From Sporolactobacillus mangiferae (lineage in GTDB: Bacteria; Bacillota; Bacilli; Bacillales; Sporolactobacillaceae), in NCBI RefSeq assembly GCF_023336505.1, contig NZ_JAMAST010000010.1, forward strand, positions 17,525 through 81,524: a DNA stretch of 64,000 bases. Direction: 5' to 3'. Below the pieces are notes generated by a model. That model saw nothing but the letters and a program-made list of their open reading frames with translations. It ran no database searches and was not told where the DNA came from. This document shows positions 18,057-26,863 of the stretch, one piece after another. Both the position numbers and the translations under genes were made by a program. Within the stretch, counting starts at the first letter, position 1. Every line of letters starts with the position of its first letter.

Positions 18057-18083
18057 TACGTACTTCATTCATTTCAAGTTTCA
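18057..18083 (-). promoter_or_regulatory. SigW autoregulatory promoter
   Basis: On the minus strand TGAAAC (18083-18078) is followed after 17 bp by CGTA (18060-18057), a textbook SigW-class promoter. It lies about 30 bp before the sigW start codon. Confidence 0.85.
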
Positions 18084-18299
18084 TCTATGCGGTGCGGCTT
18101 CTTATTTGTCACTTCTCTTATTGTTTACTGTCATTCAGAAAACAGCCCCACTTATTGCTTTGTTTATGTGCTGTTATTCGTCCAGATCACCTGATGTACG
18201 TCGGTCTTTCAATCAAATCAATCCGTCCGTTTGAATTTTTCCTTGCAGGGGTAATTTTATAATTAAGCAACACACGATTACAATCCTGGAGGTGGTCAT

Positions 18300-18461
18300 A
18301 TGGAAAAGCAACAACTGATTGAAAAAATTGAAGCACTGCGAAGCATCATGATACGCACTGCCGCCCATCAATCGCTTTCCTCTGCGGAGATTCAGCACTT
18401 AAGCAGCCACCTTGACCAATTATTGAATCAATATGAGCGGCTTGTCCGCTCCCATGCATAG
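18300..18461 (+). CDS. Spo0E-like aspartyl-phosphate phosphatase
   Basis: A 53-residue protein with a strong ribosome site (GGAGGTGG, about 8 nt before the ATG). It reads as a Spo0E-family helical hairpin: IEKIEALRSIMIRTAAHQ, then LSSAEIQHLSSHLDQLLNQY. The signature SQELD is here SSHLD, with the key Leu-Asp kept. Family members dephosphorylate Spo0A~P and delay sporulation. It is a single gene, followed by a hairpin-terminator region at 18594-18624. The SQE-to-SSH change may alter activity. Confidence 0.85.
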   Translation: MEKQQLIEKIEALRSIMIRTAAHQSLSSAEIQHLSSHLDQLLNQYERLVRSHA

Positions 18462-18530
18462 GTTGTTATGATGTATATCGACAATATGCAAAACACATTA
18501 AAATTATAGCATATTTAGTCCATGCTTTTA

Positions 18531-18624
18531 TGATTCAAAGCTTGGTGGTCCGGGTTTCTCCGGACACTGGTGGGATAATCATGCAGCGACCTGAAAGCTT
18601 GTTCTTGACAGGAGCAAGCTTTTT
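18531..18624 (+). promoter_or_regulatory. Possible attenuator / structured leader ending in a terminator
   Basis: The segment AAAGCTTG occurs twice, at 18537-18544 and 18594-18601. Its complement CAAGCTTT, followed by a T run, occurs once at 18615-18624. The second copy forms a terminator hairpin with the T-rich segment; the first copy could pair with it instead. A further hairpin (CCGG..CCGG, about 18550-18563) and an ATGATT/AATCAT pairing lie between. It could be just the Spo0E-like gene terminator or a switch before tetR. Confidence 0.45.
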
Positions 18625-18634
18625 CTAAATAATT

Positions 18635-18657
18635 AAAGTAAACCATCAGTTTACTTT
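18635..18657. promoter_or_regulatory. TetR-type operator palindrome
   Basis: AAAGTAAAC (18635-18643) and GTTTACTTT (18649-18657) form a perfect 9+9 bp inverted repeat with a 5-bp spacer. It sits 22 bp before the tetR start. This fits an autoregulatory operator of the TetR protein encoded downstream. Its trailing T run also allows a terminator reading. Confidence 0.6.
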
Positions 18658-18679
18658 TTTGGCGAAACGAGGAATTAAT

Positions 18680-19330
18680 TTGGCTTCAAAAAGAGCACAA
18701 GGCAAAGAAATAAAAAGGAACAAAGTCATTGATGCCGCGGAACATCTGTTTTTTTCCAAAGGCTTTGCGCAGACGACGATGGATGATCTGTGCGCACAGG
18801 CACACCTCAGCAAGCGTACACTCTACGTCTATTTCAACAGTAAAGATCAGCTCTACTTTGAAATCATGATCCGCGGATACAAACAGCTGATCACCATGCT
18901 GGAGGAAAATCAGCAGTCCCTGCCGGTCATTGACCGATTGAAGCAAATGGCGTATACCGTCTATCAGTTCAGCGTCCTGTATCCTGATTACTTCACGGCT
19001 ATATTTTCTTATGAGAACAGAGCCGCCGACTTCGAAAAGGGGGTTCCCGATGCATCAAAAGAGGAATGTTACCGACTCGGTGAACAGGTCTTTCAGAAAC
19101 TGACTGATCTGATCGAGGAAGGGCAGAACAGCGGCATTTTCCGGCGTAAACCGGATGCCGTGCAAACCGCGGTGATCTTGTGGTCCTGCCTGCATGGCAT
19201 TCTGAATACCGCCAAAGTGAAAAAGAACTATCTGGCAAGCTTTCATTCCATTCCGTCTGATTCGCTGATCAGGCAAGCCTTTGAAGTAATCATTCGTTCG
19301 ATCTGCATCGATTCCGGAGGTGACTGTTAA
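18680..19330 (+). CDS. TetR family transcriptional regulator
   Basis: A 216-residue regulator. I chose the TTG at 18680 because GAGGAATTAAT lies just before it; the frame also opens at 18659 inside the palindrome. The N-terminal helix-turn-helix is typical: NKVIDAAEHLFFSKGF then TTMDDLCAQAHLSKRTLYVYF. The C-terminal ligand domain is not assignable to a ligand. It ends directly at the start codon of the nitroreductase-like gene, so the two form an operon and the regulator probably controls it. Confidence 0.9.
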   Translation: MASKRAQGKEIKRNKVIDAAEHLFFSKGFAQTTMDDLCAQAHLSKRTLYVYFNSKDQLYFEIMIRGYKQLITMLEENQQSLPVIDRLKQMAYTVYQFSVLYPDYFTAIFSYENRAADFEKGVPDASKEECYRLGEQVFQKLTDLIEEGQNSGIFRRKPDAVQTAVILWSCLHGILNTAKVKKNYLASFHSIPSDSLIRQAFEVIIRSICIDSGGDC

Positions 19331-20524
19331 ATGAAACGAAAAGGGATGAGAAAGTTGATGATAATCACCATTTCCAGTCTACTCGCAGTCCTGTTCCTTG
19401 GATCACTCGCACTTTTCCTGGCCGGTGGCCTGCTGCAGCCGCGGCACTACATGCAGCCATGGGACCCGAATTATGCGAAGCGTTTCAGTGATCCACGCAT
19501 TCGTCTTACCGCGTATGGATTGCTTGCAGCGAATGGCCATAATATGCAACCGTGGACGATCCGGCTGGACCGAAGCAATCCGATGGTCTTTTATCTGTAT
19601 GCTGACCCTGCTCGCATGTCACCGATGGCCGATCCTGACGCGCGCCAGATGATGATCACGCAAGGTACCTTTCTGGAATACGTGCGCGTTGCCGGGCAAA
19701 CAATCGGCCACCCGGTAACCATTGATCTGTTTCCGGAAGGGACTTATGATGAACCGCATTTAAAGCAGAGCATGGCTGAAAAACCAGTCGCAAAAATTAT
19801 TATGAGCAACGCGAACCCGCAGAAAAACCACCTGTTTGACGCGATTTATATTCCGGATACGAACAGAACAGCCTATCAATCAAAGCCGTTAACCCATGTC
19901 CAGGTAGCGGCTTTCGAGCGCTTAAAAACGTCCGAGGTCACAACGACCGTCTTCACTGATCAGACAAATGCAGACACACTTGGAAAAATCGCGCACGACA
20001 GCGCAACGATTGAAGCTCATACCGCACGTGTCATGGACGAGGCGGCCGCCATTTTTCGCGCGAACGAATACCAGAAAAACCAGACCCGCTACGGGTTCTC
20101 ATTCGAAGGACAGGGAACATCCGGATTCAGGCTCTATTTCATGCAGGGGCTGATCACACTTTTCCCTTTTCTGAACAACAGCAAGGCTTCCGCTGATCTG
20201 ATGATCCAATCAACGCGCGCGGCACTCGACCATACCCCCGCCTATGCCATGATTTCATCCAGAAAGAACGACCGCCTGAGCCAGGTGAAAAGCGGCATGA
20301 TTTACAGCCGTCTGAACCTGACCGCCTCAAGTCTCGGTCTCGCCGTGCAGCCGGTCAGTCAGGCACTGGAAGAATATCCTGAAATGCGCGCGCAGTACAC
20401 ACTGATTCATCGAAAATACGCGGCACAAGGGCAGACGATCCAGATGCTCGTCCGTGTCGGTACCCCGACCGAACAGGTACCGCAAAGTATGCGGCGGGAT
20501 GTGATGGATTTAATTCGTCATTAA
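19331..20524 (+). CDS. Exported Acg-type nitroreductase-like flavoprotein
   Basis: A 397-residue protein with an N-terminal membrane/signal segment (about residues 9-31), then a nitroreductase-like fold. GLLAANGHNMQPWTIRL and SRLNLTASSLGLAVQPVSQAL are characteristic of the Acg/nitroreductase family, which binds FMN and often sequesters or reduces rather than behaving as a classical nitroreductase. It starts with no gap after tetR. The signal anchor implies a location outside or at the membrane, unusual for a flavin enzyme. Confidence 0.78.
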   Translation: MKRKGMRKLMIITISSLLAVLFLGSLALFLAGGLLQPRHYMQPWDPNYAKRFSDPRIRLTAYGLLAANGHNMQPWTIRLDRSNPMVFYLYADPARMSPMADPDARQMMITQGTFLEYVRVAGQTIGHPVTIDLFPEGTYDEPHLKQSMAEKPVAKIIMSNANPQKNHLFDAIYIPDTNRTAYQSKPLTHVQVAAFERLKTSEVTTTVFTDQTNADTLGKIAHDSATIEAHTARVMDEAAAIFRANEYQKNQTRYGFSFEGQGTSGFRLYFMQGLITLFPFLNNSKASADLMIQSTRAALDHTPAYAMISSRKNDRLSQVKSGMIYSRLNLTASSLGLAVQPVSQALEEYPEMRAQYTLIHRKYAAQGQTIQMLVRVGTPTEQVPQSMRRDVMDLIRH

Positions 20525-20546
20525 TAAGAAAGAGGGGGGAAAAGTC

Positions 20547-20594
20547 ATGAACAGAGAAAAAATGGTAACGGTGAATCATAAATTCGTAACGTAA
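20547..20594 (+). other. 15-codon ORF with a strong ribosome site
   Basis: AGAGGGGGGAAA precedes an ATG that opens a 15-residue frame rich in Lys and Val. It follows the nitroreductase by 22 bp and precedes the terminator. It may be a very small peptide or the stub of a lost third gene. Confidence 0.25.
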
Positions 20595-20651
20595 CAAAAT
20601 ATGTATTACTATTTCTTAACAACAGTAAAGATATCAACCATTTTCAACATG

Positions 20652-20695
20652 AAACCCGTGAAACCTCTGCTTTTCAACAGAAATTTCACGGGTTT
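20652..20695. terminator. Bidirectional terminator hairpin
   Basis: AAACCCGTGAAA (20652-20663) and TTTCACGGGTTT (20684-20695) are perfect 12-bp arms. The A- and T-rich flanks allow use in both directions, for the tetR operon (+) and the end of the hut operon (-). Confidence 0.7.
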
Positions 20696-20809
20696 GTATC
20701 AATGGAACAGATCACTCTCAAAGCATAATGAATGCAGGATTTGTCGCCCAGTCATCATATTTTTTCCTAAGCGGTTTATCAATCATTTAATAACGATTTA
20801 ATCTGTTCC

Positions 20810-21601
20810 CTACACGACATTAAGGCCTTTCAAGGTTTCACTTCGAATCAATTCAACGGCCTGTGCCTTATAATCAAGAAATTGTTCAGACGTTTTCACA
20901 TGGTAATCTCTTGGGCGTGGAAATTCGATTGGAATAATCTCTTTAATTTTACCTGGTCGTGACTCCATAATCACAACACGGTCGGCCATAAAAATGGCTT
21001 CATCAATATCGTGAGTCACCAATATAACGGTTTTTTGTGATTTTTGCCAAACGTTCAGCAACAGTTCCTGCATCAGACTGCGTGTTTGCATATCGAGTGC
21101 GCCGAATGGTTCATCCAGTAAAATCACTTCAGGATCATTTGCCAGCGCACGCGCAATCGCTACGCGTTGCTTCATTCCGCCGGACAATGCCTTAGGGTAA
21201 GCATACTCAAATCCTTTTAATCCAACTGTTTCAATGTACTCTTTGGCAATCTTTTCTCGTTTTGCTGCGGCTATTCCTTTTTCACGCAAGCCAAATTCAA
21301 TGTTTTTCTGAACCGTTAGCCATGGAAAAAGCGTGTAAGACTGGAAAACCATCCCGCGGTCCGCACCTGGCTCTGCAATTTCGCTTCCATTAATTAAAAC
21401 GGTTCCTTCAGAAGGCGTTTCGAGTCCGCCGATAATGCGCAGCAAAGTCGATTTCCCGCATCCTGAAGCGCCAAGAATCGAAATAAATTCTTTATCCTTC
21501 ACTTCAAGATTAATATTGTTCAATGCTTGAATTGTGCGCCCTTTCTGCTTAAAAGTCTTCGACAGGTTTGAGATCACGAGTTTTTGAACGGGTTTGCTCA
21601 T
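20810..21601 (-). CDS. NitT/TauT-type ABC transporter ATP-binding protein
   Basis: A 263-residue ATPase. Walker A is [12 protein letters not shown], the signature [16 protein letters not shown], Walker [13 protein letters not shown] and the switch His is in LVTHDIDEA. The family couples to nitrate/sulfonate/taurine/pyrimidine-precursor importers. It is the last gene of the hut operon, 15 nt behind the permease gene, with its substrate-binding protein gene five genes upstream. The imported compound is not identifiable from sequence. Confidence 0.92.
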   Translation of the reverse strand: MSKPVQKLVISNLSKTFKQKGRTIQALNNINLEVKDKEFISILGASGCGKSTLLRIIGGLETPSEGTVLINGSEIAEPGADRGMVFQSYTLFPWLTVQKNIEFGLREKGIAAAKREKIAKEYIETVGLKGFEYAYPKALSGGMKQRVAIARALANDPEVILLDEPFGALDMQTRSLMQELLLNVWQKSQKTVILVTHDIDEAIFMADRVVIMESRPGKIKEIIPIEFPRPRDYHVKTSEQFLDYKAQAVELIRSETLKGLNVV

Positions 21602-21616
21602 GTGCGCTCAGCCTCC

Positions 21617-22429
21617 TTAGCTCCATGGGAATAGTCGTTTTGATAGAGATTTGAATAGATAATCAAAAATAAGTCCGATCAACCCGATAATCAGGATACC
21701 GACAAAAATATTTGATGTTTTCAGCATGCGCTGCGATTGAATGATCATGTATCCGATCCCTGACGATGCGCCAACGAGTTCAGCAACAATAATATAGGTC
21801 CAGGCCCAGCCAAGCACCATACGTAAATCATCCATAATACTGGGCATGCTTGCCGGCAAAATCACACGCCATAAGACCGCTGCCCGGGATGTACCCAGCG
21901 TGTAGGATACATCAATGAGATCTGTCTGAACGCTTTTTGTAGCCGCCGCAACCATTAGAATTAACTGCGGGAAGCTGCCCATAAAAATAACGGCTATTTT
22001 TTGCGATTCGCTGACCCCGATCCACAAAATAAAAAGAGGGATAAAGGCGGATGCCGGCAAATAACGAACAAACGACATGAGTGGTTCCAGAAATCCTTCA
22101 ATCGGTTTATAAGTTCCGAGCATGATGCCCAGCGGAACGGCAATTATGGCTGCCAATGAAAATCCGATAATCACTCGAACAATAGTTACCCATATATCAT
22201 GAGTAAAATTCAGTTGTGTGAATAAATCAACGGCAGCTCCATAAGTATCCGTTGGTGTAGGAAGAAATATAGGATCGACCATCCCCCCGTATGTCAGAAT
22301 ACTCCATATTGCCAGGACTACGACAAATCCGGTCACTCCTAATGTCAGGTACAAACTGTTTCTGATACTTGTCATCGGCGTGAACAGCCTTTTCAGTGAT
22401 TTGCTCTGTTTATTTTCTTTTTCACTCAT
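21617..22429 (-). CDS. NitT/TauT-type ABC transporter permease
   Basis: A ~270-residue permease with about six membrane helices. The ATP-binding-protein contact loop is recognisable in the stretch DLIDVSYTLGTSRAAVLWRV. I chose the ATG at 22429, 8 nt after AGGAGG. It lies between hutI and the ATPase gene. With the lipoprotein at 25807-26823 it completes an importer, probably for histidine, urocanate or a related imidazole; this is inferred from the operon. Confidence 0.9.
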   Translation of the reverse strand: MSEKENKQSKSLKRLFTPMTSIRNSLYLTLGVTGFVVVLAIWSILTYGGMVDPIFLPTPTDTYGAAVDLFTQLNFTHDIWVTIVRVIIGFSLAAIIAVPLGIMLGTYKPIEGFLEPLMSFVRYLPASAFIPLFILWIGVSESQKIAVIFMGSFPQLILMVAAATKSVQTDLIDVSYTLGTSRAAVLWRVILPASMPSIMDDLRMVLGWAWTYIIVAELVGASSGIGYMIIQSQRMLKTSNIFVGILIIGLIGLIFDYLFKSLSKRLFPWS

Positions 22430-22459
22430 TTTCACAGCCTCCTTTCAATCGTCGTTCTG

Positions 22460-23701
22460 TCAAAACACATCTTGCCCATTCTTAATTACTGAGTGGACAC
22501 AATTCATGGCTGTATGGTAAATAAGATATTTGTAACTTGGATAGTTGAGCAGAACAAGGTCGGCTCTTTTTCCAGCTTCAATGCTGCCTATAGTATCAGA
22601 ACGATTCAGGGCTGCTGCCCCATTAAGCGTGAAGGCGGTCAGCGCTTCTTCGCTGCTCATCCTCATATGAATTCCCGCGAGTGCAAAAATAAGCGGTACG
22701 GAATAAGTAAAACAGCTGCCGGGATTAAAATCACTGCCCAATGCAACCGCACAACCCGTGTCGATCATCTTACGTGCATTGGCAAACGGCTTGTTCAAAC
22801 AAAAAGCGGTTGCCGGAAGCAAAGTCGTGACAATTCCTTTTTCAGCAAGCGCGTGGATACCCCGTTCAGAGGCTTCCAACAGATGATCGGCAGAAACCGC
22901 ACCAACGTCAGCTGCTAGTTCTGCCCCACCCATCGATTCGATTTCATCCGCGTGAATCTTCAGCAATAATCCCTGTTTTTTCGCTTCATTCAACAATTGA
23001 CGCGACTCCTTAATGGAGAAAACACCCTCTTCACAGAAAACATCACAGAAATCCGCCAAATGTTCCTGGGCAACTTTCGGAATAACATCTTCAATCATGA
23101 ATTGAAGGTATGCCTGGTGGTCAGATTTAAATTCACGAGGAATCGCATGAGCCCCTAAATAAGTGGACACAACATCAACTGGATGGTCAGCATTTAACTT
23201 TTTCATTACCTCAAGCATGCGCAGCTCGGTTTCCATATCCAGACCATATCCGCTTTTGCCTTCGACCGTGGTGATGCCTAAATGAGCCATGCCGTCCAGC
23301 CTCAGGAGACCGCTTTTATAAAGTGATTCAAACGAGTCCGCTCGCGTTGCCTGAACCGTATTTTCAATTCCGCCACCAGCCTTCATGATTTCCATATAAG
23401 ACTTGCCAGACAAACGCATCAAGAACTCATCAGGCCTGAAGCCACCAAAGAGGAAATGCGTATGGGAATCAATAAACCCGGGAACAACACTTTTTCCCGA
23501 AGCATCGATGATTTCATATTGATCGAAATCATATTGCTTTAAAATGGTATCGCTTGTGTCGACGGCCGCAATCACGCCCTCTTCAATGACAATTGCACCG
23601 TCATCAATAATCTTAATCTGAGACATTTCCTTTCCCGCTCGCGCTTTTGTTCCCATCGGTGTGGCAATTTCTGCCGCGTGAAAAATGATTCGTTTATTCA
23701 T
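22460..23701 (-). CDS. hutI: Imidazolonepropionase
   Basis: It hydrolyses 4-imidazolone-5-propionate to N-formimino-L-glutamate. The 413-residue amidohydrolase has the metal motif GFIDSHTHFLFGG, the HADEIE motif and the catalytic SADHLLEAS and ALGSDFNPGSC segments. I chose the ATG at 23701 (MNKRIIFHAAE), overlapping the hutU stop by 8 nt; the frame is open further upstream only inside hutU. It is the third step of histidine breakdown and is coupled to hutU. Confidence 0.96.
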   Translation of the reverse strand: MNKRIIFHAAEIATPMGTKARAGKEMSQIKIIDDGAIVIEEGVIAAVDTSDTILKQYDFDQYEIIDASGKSVVPGFIDSHTHFLFGGFRPDEFLMRLSGKSYMEIMKAGGGIENTVQATRADSFESLYKSGLLRLDGMAHLGITTVEGKSGYGLDMETELRMLEVMKKLNADHPVDVVSTYLGAHAIPREFKSDHQAYLQFMIEDVIPKVAQEHLADFCDVFCEEGVFSIKESRQLLNEAKKQGLLLKIHADEIESMGGAELAADVGAVSADHLLEASERGIHALAEKGIVTTLLPATAFCLNKPFANARKMIDTGCAVALGSDFNPGSCFTYSVPLIFALAGIHMRMSSEEALTAFTLNGAAALNRSDTIGSIEAGKRADLVLLNYPSYKYLIYHTAMNCVHSVIKNGQDVF

Positions 23702-25727
23702 TGCGGCCGCCTTCAGATCCGCACAACTTATTGAGCAGTTCTTCATCTACAAGATGAGGGATCGTCAAATAATTCTCCCCCTTGTGTTTCTGATTAAAGG
23801 CGACGGCCGTCTCCATTGAGTGCTCATTTCTCGCCCAATTTCTCCGCGCGACACCGCCCATCACATCCCAGAGAATCGCCTGCTTAATGATCGTATCCAC
23901 ACGCGCACTGCCGTCGAGAACTAATCCGAATCCGCCATTTATTGATTTACCAATGCCGACACCGCCGCCATTGTGAAGTGCAACAAGACTCATGCCGCGT
24001 GCCGCATTCCCCGCGAAACATTGGACGGCCATATCCGCCATCACATTGCTCCCGTCCTTGATATTTGCCGTTTCTCGAAATGGGGAATCCGTACCGCTTA
24101 CATCATGATGATCACGGCCGATCATCACTGGCCCAATCTCATGATTTCTGACCATCTCGTTAAATTTCAATGCGATGGCAATTCGTCCCTCTGCATCTTG
24201 GTAGAGAATTCTCGCTTTAGTGCCGACAACGAGTTGATTTTTCTCCGCATCACGAATCCAGTTGTAATTATCGCGATCCTGATAGCGTCTGTTCGGATCG
24301 ATACAGGCCATTGCCGCCTTATCAGTCTTTCGAAGATCTTCTTCTTTTCCGCTCAGACACACCCAGCGAAACGGTCCGTAACCATAATCAAACAGCTGCG
24401 GCCCCATAATATCCTCTACGTATGAAGGGAGTGTAAAACCATCTTTATCGTCATGACCATTCTTCGATATTTCGGTTACCCCTGCGTCATAAACGGCTTT
24501 CAAAAAAGAATTCCCGTAATCAAAGAAATAGGTTCCCTTATCAACAAGTGCCCTTATACAGGCGTAATGGTGTTTCAACGACTGATCAACGCGTTGTTTG
24601 AATTCTGTTCGATTCTCGCTGAGCATTCGGGTCCGTTCTTCAAAAGTGAGCCCCTGCGGACAATAACCGCCTTCATAAACGGCATGACAGGAAGTTTGAT
24701 CAGAGAGTAAATCAACCTTAATGCCATGTGTCACTGCATAATCAAGCAAGTCCACTATATTTCCATGATACGCAATCGAAATAGCCGTTTTATCGTTCAG
24801 ATGCTTCTGAGCAATGGAAAAGATCTTATCAAGATCATCCGAGGATGTATTAACCCATCCCTGACGGAGCCGTGTGTCGATCCGCGATTGATCAACCTCA
24901 GCAATAATTCCGACCCCATTGGCGATCTCTACCGCTTTAGGCTGAGCACCGCTCATGCCGCCAAGTCCCGAACTGACAAATAAATGTCCGGAAAGATCCG
25001 CTTCGTTTGAGATGCCCAGTTTTTCACGTCCTGCATTGAGCAGCGTATTGTACGTTCCGTGAACAATACCTTGCGGACCAATATACATCCATCCGCCTGC
25101 TGTCATCTGGCCGTAATTGGCGACCCCCATCTGCTCGGCAATCTCCCAGTCTTTTAAGTTGTCAAATTCACCGACCATCAGCGCATTGGTCAGGATCACG
25201 CGCGGTGCTTCCGGTTTGGTTTTAAAAACACCAAGCGGATGACCGGACTCCAGCACAAGCGTTTGATCTGCTTCAAGATTCTCCAGATATTTCTTAATCA
25301 AACGATACTGCATCCAATTCTGGCAAACGCTGCCGGTCTCTCCATAGGTCACCAGTTCATACGGATACAGCGCTACGTCAAAATCAAGGTTATTGTCAAT
25401 CATAACTTGGAACGCTTTGCCTTCCGTGCATTTTCCTTGATAAGCATCAATCGGCTTGCCATAGATACGGCCTGCCGGTCTGAATCGATAGCCGTAAATA
25501 CGGCCTCGCGTCTTTAACTCATTGAGAAATTCCGGAATTAATTGCTCATGATACTTTTCCGGGATATAGCGCAGCGCATTCTTCAGCGCAACGCGCGTCT
25601 GCTCGGGACTCAGCGTATAGCCTCTGTCCGGTGCGCGCCGAATTCCGGCAATAAATTCGGGACAATCAGGCAGCGGCTGCCCTTCTTCTAAAATTGATAA
25701 AGCATCGTGCTGTGGTCGAACAGGCAT
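23694..25727 (-). CDS. hutU: Urocanate hydratase (long form)
   Basis: It converts urocanate to imidazolonepropionate with a tightly bound NAD+. The 677 residues are longer than the ~555 of B. subtilis HutU and match the long bacterial/animal form. Typical segments include TYGETGSVCQNWMQY, MTAGGWMYIGPQGIVHGTY and the C-terminal ALHNGGGVGIGKSINGGFG. The adjacent overlap with hutI confirms the pathway. Confidence 0.96.
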   Translation of the reverse strand: MPVRPQHDALSILEEGQPLPDCPEFIAGIRRAPDRGYTLSPEQTRVALKNALRYIPEKYHEQLIPEFLNELKTRGRIYGYRFRPAGRIYGKPIDAYQGKCTEGKAFQVMIDNNLDFDVALYPYELVTYGETGSVCQNWMQYRLIKKYLENLEADQTLVLESGHPLGVFKTKPEAPRVILTNALMVGEFDNLKDWEIAEQMGVANYGQMTAGGWMYIGPQGIVHGTYNTLLNAGREKLGISNEADLSGHLFVSSGLGGMSGAQPKAVEIANGVGIIAEVDQSRIDTRLRQGWVNTSSDDLDKIFSIAQKHLNDKTAISIAYHGNIVDLLDYAVTHGIKVDLLSDQTSCHAVYEGGYCPQGLTFEERTRMLSENRTEFKQRVDQSLKHHYACIRALVDKGTYFFDYGNSFLKAVYDAGVTEISKNGHDDKDGFTLPSYVEDIMGPQLFDYGYGPFRWVCLSGKEEDLRKTDKAAMACIDPNRRYQDRDNYNWIRDAEKNQLVVGTKARILYQDAEGRIAIALKFNEMVRNHEIGPVMIGRDHHDVSGTDSPFRETANIKDGSNVMADMAVQCFAGNAARGMSLVALHNGGGVGIGKSINGGFGLVLDGSARVDTIIKQAILWDVMGGVARRNWARNEHSMETAVAFNQKHKGENYLTIPHLVDEELLNKLCGSEGGRNE

Positions 25728-25806
25728 TGCAAAAACCTCCTTTATTATTCAAAAACGTTCTGTCCATGCTGAAAAGGCAGAAAGAAAAGACGAACAAGCC
25801 ACTGAC

Positions 25807-26823
25807 TTATTTGCCGATGAAATTGCCGTTAATCAATTCCTCTGCTTTCGGCTGTTTGCTGATCAATTTAACCTTCTTCCAGAATGTTGCCGCCTTGTCC
25901 GTAACATCGTAAATTAAACCCGGATCACTTTTTGTACCAAAATATTTACTATTTCCTTCCTTATCATAGAAAGTAACATCCGGTTCTGTGGCTTTAAAAT
26001 CAGCAACGGTCTGTCCCATACTTTTGGCCATGATTTTGTCTGCTTCATCCGGATGTGCTTTTGCGTAATCCAGCGCGTCATACCATGCATTCACAATACT
26101 TTGAACCAGTTTCGGATTTTCATCAACAAAGTCTTTGCGCAAACCTAGTGAATCGACAATTAATCCCGGTGTTTTATCACTGGAGAGAAGTACATGGCCA
26201 AAAGACGTTTTCTCAGCTTTTGTCAGCCATGGCTGCCAGGTGACTGCTGCATCAACCTTGCCGCCAACAAAAGCCGCTCCGGCATCTCCGGCACTCATGT
26301 TGATGATTTTCACATCATTCATCGTCATTTTGTTTTGATCGAGCATGTACATAAACCAGAAGTAACTGGCACCACCGCTTGTATCAATGGCAACTTTTTT
26401 CCCTTTCAGATCTGCAAATGATTTGATGTCCTTCTTGGCAACAATCCCATCACCGCCGCTTGATGTATCAAGAGCCAATACTTGATAAACAGGAATATCG
26501 GCCGCTGCTGTCATAACATGGGTATCAACAGTTGTGAAAAAGCCCTGAATTCGATTTGCAGCCATCGCGGTGCGTCGATCACTGGCACTTTGAATGGTCT
26601 GCAGTTTCACTTTCACACCGTTTTTTTCAAAAAGCCCTTTTTCCTCTGCAAGATACATAGGTGCGAAACCGATCCATGATGAAATGCCCAGCTTCACAGT
26701 CCCCTTGAACTGGTTCTTACTCTTGCTTCCGCTGCTTCCGTTTTTTGATGATGAGGAACAGCCAGAGAGCAGCAGGGCTGCGGACATAATACCAACAAGA
26801 ATGAGCACAATGATTTTCTTCAT
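25807..26823 (-). CDS. NitT/TauT-type substrate-binding lipoprotein
   Basis: A 338-residue ABC solute-binding protein. A signal peptide ends in the lipobox LLLSGC, followed by a Ser/Gly/Lys linker. The body has features of the NMT1/THI5/SsuA class (GISSWIGFAPMYLAEEKGLFEKNGV, DLKGKKVAIDTSGG). It lies between the D-2-hydroxyacid dehydrogenase and hutU genes, apart from its permease and ATPase genes but within the same operon. The ligand is unknown. Confidence 0.9.
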   Translation of the reverse strand: MKKIIVLILVGIMSAALLLSGCSSSSKNGSSGSKSKNQFKGTVKLGISSWIGFAPMYLAEEKGLFEKNGVKVKLQTIQSASDRRTAMAANRIQGFFTTVDTHVMTAAADIPVYQVLALDTSSGGDGIVAKKDIKSFADLKGKKVAIDTSGGASYFWFMYMLDQNKMTMNDVKIINMSAGDAGAAFVGGKVDAAVTWQPWLTKAEKTSFGHVLLSSDKTPGLIVDSLGLRKDFVDENPKLVQSIVNAWYDALDYAKAHPDEADKIMAKSMGQTVADFKATEPDVTFYDKEGNSKYFGTKSDPGLIYDVTDKAATFWKKVKLISKQPKAEELINGNFIGK

Positions 26824-26863
26824 ACAATTCCCTCCAATAATAAATGTTTTTATGATTTTTAAT

